This document shows positions 5,730 to 7,827 of a stretch of 7,827 bases of DNA, piece after piece (position 1 is the stretch's first letter; each line of letters begins with the position of its first letter). A program made the position numbers and the translations under genes. Source of the stretch: an uncultured Lachnospiraceae bacterium (GTDB lineage: Bacteria > Bacillota > Clostridia > Lachnospirales > Lachnospiraceae); the NCBI GenBank assembly GCA_902803305.1, contig CADCPL010000299.1, positions 1 to 7,827 on the forward strand. The letters are read 5' to 3'. A model generated the notes under the pieces. That model worked only from the letters and a program-made list of their open reading frames with translations. It had not been told where the DNA came from and did no database searches.

Positions 5730-6878
5730 ATGAGCGAACAGGTAAAGAAAAAGAAAAAAACAAAATACTTTTTTGACTATACGATGCTGTTCATTGTTCT
5801 CTTTTTGCTTCTTTTCGGACTGGTAATGCTTTATTCGACCAGTTCCTACGAAGCAAATATCAAGTTTGAGGACTCGGCATTTTATTTCAAAAAACAGGCT
5901 GTGGCGTCTGCTATAGGTATAGCCTTCATGCTAGGGCTGATGCTTGTTGATTACCACATGGTTCAAAGATTTGCTGCACTTGCATATATTGTGTCGCTTG
6001 TCCTTATCCTGCTCGTGTTGACTCCGCTCGGATATGAGGCCGGCGGTGCCAGAAGATGGCTGAACCTCGGGATGTCGCTTCAGCCGGCAGAGGTTGCGAA
6101 GCTTGCGCTGATCGTGTTTTTTGCATCCGTTGTATGCCGTTTCGGTGATCACATCAAGGAAAAGAAGGGACTGCTCATAGTACTGGCCCTTGCGATCCCG
6201 CACTCCTTCTGCGTCCTTACGATCACACAGAACCTCAGCTCTGCCATAATCATCTTCAGCATAGTTCTCATGATGCTGTTTGTTGCAACGCCCCAGTACA
6301 AAGAGTACTTCATTATTGCCGCGGTGGCTTTGGTTGTTGCGGTCGCAATGGTGCTTCTTGTTAAATATGACATTCTCCCCACAGGACTCTCGTACAGATT
6401 TGCCAGGATCAAGGCGTGGCTCGATCCGGAATCTTTTGCCGCAAACAAAGGATTCCAGACCCTGCAGGCACTTTATGCCATAGGATCGGGAGATATATTC
6501 GGAAAAGGCCTGGGAGAGAGTATCCAAAAGCTCGGATATCTGCCCGAGGCTCAGAACGATATGATCTTCTCGATCATTTGCGAGGAACTGGGGCTGTTTG
6601 GCGCGATAGCGATCATCCTTCTGTTCGTGCTCCTGATATGGAGGTTCATGGTCATAGCAAATAATGCGCAGGATATGTTCGGTGCGCTTCTTGTGGTGGG
6701 CGTTATGGCTCACATATCCATACAGGTCATCCTTAACATAGCGGTTGTTACCAATACCATTCCAAACACCGGTATCACGCTTCCGTTCATCAGTTACGGC
6801 GGGTCTTCGATAGTGTTCCTTCTGATGGAGATGGGGCTGGTGCTCAGTGTATCGAGAAGCATACGCCTGGAGGGATAG
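5730..6878 (+). CDS. ftsW: SEDS peptidoglycan glycosyltransferase FtsW
   Basis: FtsW is the polytopic SEDS enzyme that polymerises glycan strands from lipid II at the septum, paired with the class B PBP encoded just upstream. The 382 residues start with a Lys-rich cytoplasmic end (KKKKKTK, 6-12), followed by about ten hydrophobic segments. SEDS signatures are GARRWLNLG (106-114) with LQPAEVAKLALI (118-129), the long extracellular loop ending in LGYLPEAQNDMIFS, whose Asp277 aligns with the catalytic Asp of RodA/FtsW, EELG (285-288), and ITLPFISYGGSS (349-360). These indicate an active enzyme. RodA is the main alternative; position between the PBP gene and ftsQ, and the TNTIPNTG stretch, favour FtsW. 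ATG 5730 is the first possible start after an in-frame stop at 5721, but its Shine-Dalgarno is weak (AGG 11 bases away), so translation may depend on coupling with the PBP gene 22 bases upstream. Confidence 0.95.
   Translation: MSEQVKKKKKTKYFFDYTMLFIVLFLLLFGLVMLYSTSSYEANIKFEDSAFYFKKQAVASAIGIAFMLGLMLVDYHMVQRFAALAYIVSLVLILLVLTPLGYEAGGARRWLNLGMSLQPAEVAKLALIVFFASVVCRFGDHIKEKKGLLIVLALAIPHSFCVLTITQNLSSAIIIFSIVLMMLFVATPQYKEYFIIAAVALVVAVAMVLLVKYDILPTGLSYRFARIKAWLDPESFAANKGFQTLQALYAIGSGDIFGKGLGESIQKLGYLPEAQNDMIFSIICEELGLFGAIAIILLFVLLIWRFMVIANNAQDMFGALLVVGVMAHISIQVILNIAVVTNTIPNTGITLPFISYGGSSIVFLLMEMGLVLSVSRSIRLEG
6869..6874 (+). promoter_or_regulatory. Shine-Dalgarno that fixes the ftsQ start at ATG 6880
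   Basis: GGAGGG lies five bases before ATG 6880 and inside the last codons of ftsW. The frame is also open to an earlier GTG at 6847, but that would overlap ftsW by 32 bases, has no comparable site, and adds residues unlike a DivIB N-terminus. Confidence 0.85.
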
Positions 6879-6879
6879 C

Positions 6880-7701
6880 ATGATAAAACCGCTGTCCGTC
6901 ATTAAAAACAACAAAGCTTTGCGGATCCTGCTGACCGTCATTGCCATTATGGCGCTGCTTTGCGGATTGCTCGCATTCCTGTGGTATAAGTACTCGATAA
7001 CGACTGTTACGGTAAGCGGAAATTCGCACTATTCAGATGACGAGATAAAGGATATGGTCTTTACCGGACCGTATTCATACAACTCGCTCGTCCTGTCGCT
7101 CATGTACAGGAACAAGACGATAGAGAACATTCCGTTCATTGAAAAAATGGATGTCGATATACTCGGTTCGAATTCGGTCAGGATAAATGTCTACGAGAAG
7201 GCCGTGGCCGGTTATGTGGAGTATCTCGGCCATTTTATGTATTTTGACAAAGACGGTATAGTTGTGGAGAGCTCAAACAGGGCGATCGAGGGTATTCCGT
7301 TCGTAACGGGGCTGTCCTATGACCATGTTGTGCTCCATGAGCCGCTCCCTGTAAAAAAACCGACTGTTTTCTTAACGATACTGAGCATCACGCAGCTGCT
7401 TGGGAAGTATAATATCGAGACGGACAGGATAGCGTTTGACTCGGATGAGAACATAACGTTGTATTTCGGGGATGCAAGGGTATCTCTCGGAACGGACGAC
7501 TATATCGATGAAAAGATCAACGAGATGCATCTGCTCCTGCCGAAGCTCAGAGGGTATTCGGGCACTCTTCATATGGAGAATTACGTGGGAGAAGAGGTTA
7601 ATTTTTCCTTCGATATAGATAAGGATGAGAACGCCGTCGAGGAAGCGGAGGCCGAAGGTGAGGAGACCGGGGAAGAGGACGCCGGGGACGGGACGCAATA
7701 A
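6880..7701 (+). CDS. ftsQ: Cell division protein FtsQ/DivIB
   Basis: FtsQ (DivIB in Gram-positives) is a bitopic scaffold that binds FtsL and DivIC/FtsB and helps control the septal synthase. From ATG 6880 the product has 273 residues: a short basic cytoplasmic end, a membrane segment (about 14-35), a POTRA domain opening with ITTVTVSGNSHYSDDEI (40-56) and ending near VRINVYEKAVAGYVE (100-114), then a beta domain with YFDKDGIVVE (121-130) and GIPFVTGL (138-145), to about residue 245. A strongly acidic tail (about 247-273, rich in Glu, Ala, Gly and Asp) follows and is probably disordered. It starts one base after the ftsW stop, so the two are likely coupled. Only an AT-only weak hairpin follows the stop, so read-through to the next gene is possible. 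Sequence conservation is low in this family, but domain order and context agree. Confidence 0.93.
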   Translation: MIKPLSVIKNNKALRILLTVIAIMALLCGLLAFLWYKYSITTVTVSGNSHYSDDEIKDMVFTGPYSYNSLVLSLMYRNKTIENIPFIEKMDVDILGSNSVRINVYEKAVAGYVEYLGHFMYFDKDGIVVESSNRAIEGIPFVTGLSYDHVVLHEPLPVKKPTVFLTILSITQLLGKYNIETDRIAFDSDENITLYFGDARVSLGTDDYIDEKINEMHLLLPKLRGYSGTLHMENYVGEEVNFSFDIDKDENAVEEAEAEGEETGEEDAGDGTQ

Positions 7702-7728
7702 AAAAATCATTATTTTTCAAAAAAAGTG

Positions 7729-7757
7729 TTGATAATTTAAATAAATATATATATTAT
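7729..7757 (+). promoter_or_regulatory. SigA-type promoter downstream of ftsQ, for the next gene (ftsZ expected)
   Basis: TTGATA (7729-7734) and TATTAT (7752-7757) are separated by 17 bases of AT-rich DNA, each 5 of 6 to consensus. Transcription would begin near 7764. No start codon with a ribosome binding site is visible before the window ends at 7827, so the target gene lies beyond it. Gene order in related clusters suggests ftsZ; this is inference. Confidence 0.65.
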
Positions 7758-7770
7758 ATGTTTGTATGGG

Positions 7771-7794
7771 TTTACGTAATATTGTTGACGTAAC
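7771..7794 (+). repeat. Pair of TTKACGTAAY direct repeats in the leader after the last promoter
   Basis: TTTACGTAAT (7771-7780) and TTGACGTAAC (7785-7794) match at 8 of 10 positions, with starts 14 bases apart. The first contains the perfect palindrome TTACGTAA. They lie about 7 to 30 bases after the predicted transcription start, where an operator could sit. No known regulator is assigned. Confidence 0.4.
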
Positions 7795-7827
7795 AAATTG
7801 TGGTCTGTTTTGTGCCGGACACAAGAA

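Noticed and set aside
5704..5731. Perfect TATAAT at 5726-5731 with GTGATA 16 bases upstream, at the start of ftsW
   Set aside because: Transcription would start near 5738, inside ftsW, so the transcript could not carry the ftsW start. The -35 is only 4 of 6. The match probably arises by chance around the ATG.
6847..6879. Longer ftsQ beginning at GTG 6847
   Set aside because: It overlaps ftsW by 32 bases, lacks a Shine-Dalgarno and adds residues not expected in DivIB; ATG 6880 has GGAGGG at five bases.
5931..6947. A 338-codon open frame on the minus strand opposite ftsW
   Set aside because: The product is rich in His, Arg, Asn and Gln with no recognisable domain, and it mirrors codon choice of the hydrophobic ftsW frame. 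ftsW itself has full SEDS motifs, so this is a shadow.
7701..7718. Possible terminator after ftsQ (AAAAAT and ATTTTT arms)
   Set aside because: The stem is short and wholly A-T, with no GC core, so it is unlikely to terminate transcription.
1..7827. CRISPR arrays, tRNA or rRNA genes, insertion sequences, phage or defence genes
   Set aside because: None were seen on either strand; the window is a compact housekeeping locus.

Overview
The window carries most of a bacterial division and cell-wall (dcw) operon, preceded by the 3' part of the YchF ATPase gene. All six complete genes and the partial one read on the + strand. Protein sequences (the MraZ start MFMGEYNHTID, the RsmH Cys motif CTCPPDFPVCVCG, the FtsW motif TNTIPNTG followed by ITLPFISYGG) and AGGAG-type ribosome binding sites point to a Gram-positive Firmicute. 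The best guess is a Clostridia member near the Lachnospiraceae, with moderate GC by eye. That placement is inference from remembered family sequences; no search was run.

Layout: positions 1-1066 hold ychF, missing only about its first dozen codons. Positions 1067-1337 are a regulatory spacer with an intrinsic terminator for ychF, a SigA-type promoter (TTGCAT-17-TATTAT), and three tandem 10-bp MraZ-box repeats between that promoter and the mraZ start. A perfect inverted 14-bp copy of the box lies 99 bp upstream. Then come mraZ (1338-1766), rsmH (1791-2726, GTG start), an ftsL-like septum gene (2769-3209, GTG start), a class B penicillin-binding protein of the FtsI/PBP2B/SpoVD type (3206-5707), ftsW (5730-6878) and ftsQ/divIB (6880-7701). 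Gaps inside the operon are short (1 to 42 bases, with one 4-base overlap). Positions 7702-7827 are AT-rich and hold a good SigA-like promoter (TTGATA-17-TATTAT), presumably for the next gene, which in this cluster is often ftsZ; that gene is outside the window.

How they work together: FtsQ/DivIB and the FtsL-like protein are bitopic membrane proteins that scaffold and activate the septal peptidoglycan synthase. FtsW polymerises glycan strands from lipid II, and the class B PBP cross-links them. MraZ is the autoregulator of the operon and RsmH methylates C1402 of 16S rRNA. The cluster is reduced: none of the mur precursor genes or mraY, which commonly sit between the PBP gene and ftsW or ftsQ, are present.

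I see no novel system. The points most worth checking are the inverted MraZ box, the long acidic insertion before the active-site serine of the PBP, its repeat-bearing acidic tail, and a promoter-like element between rsmH and ftsL.
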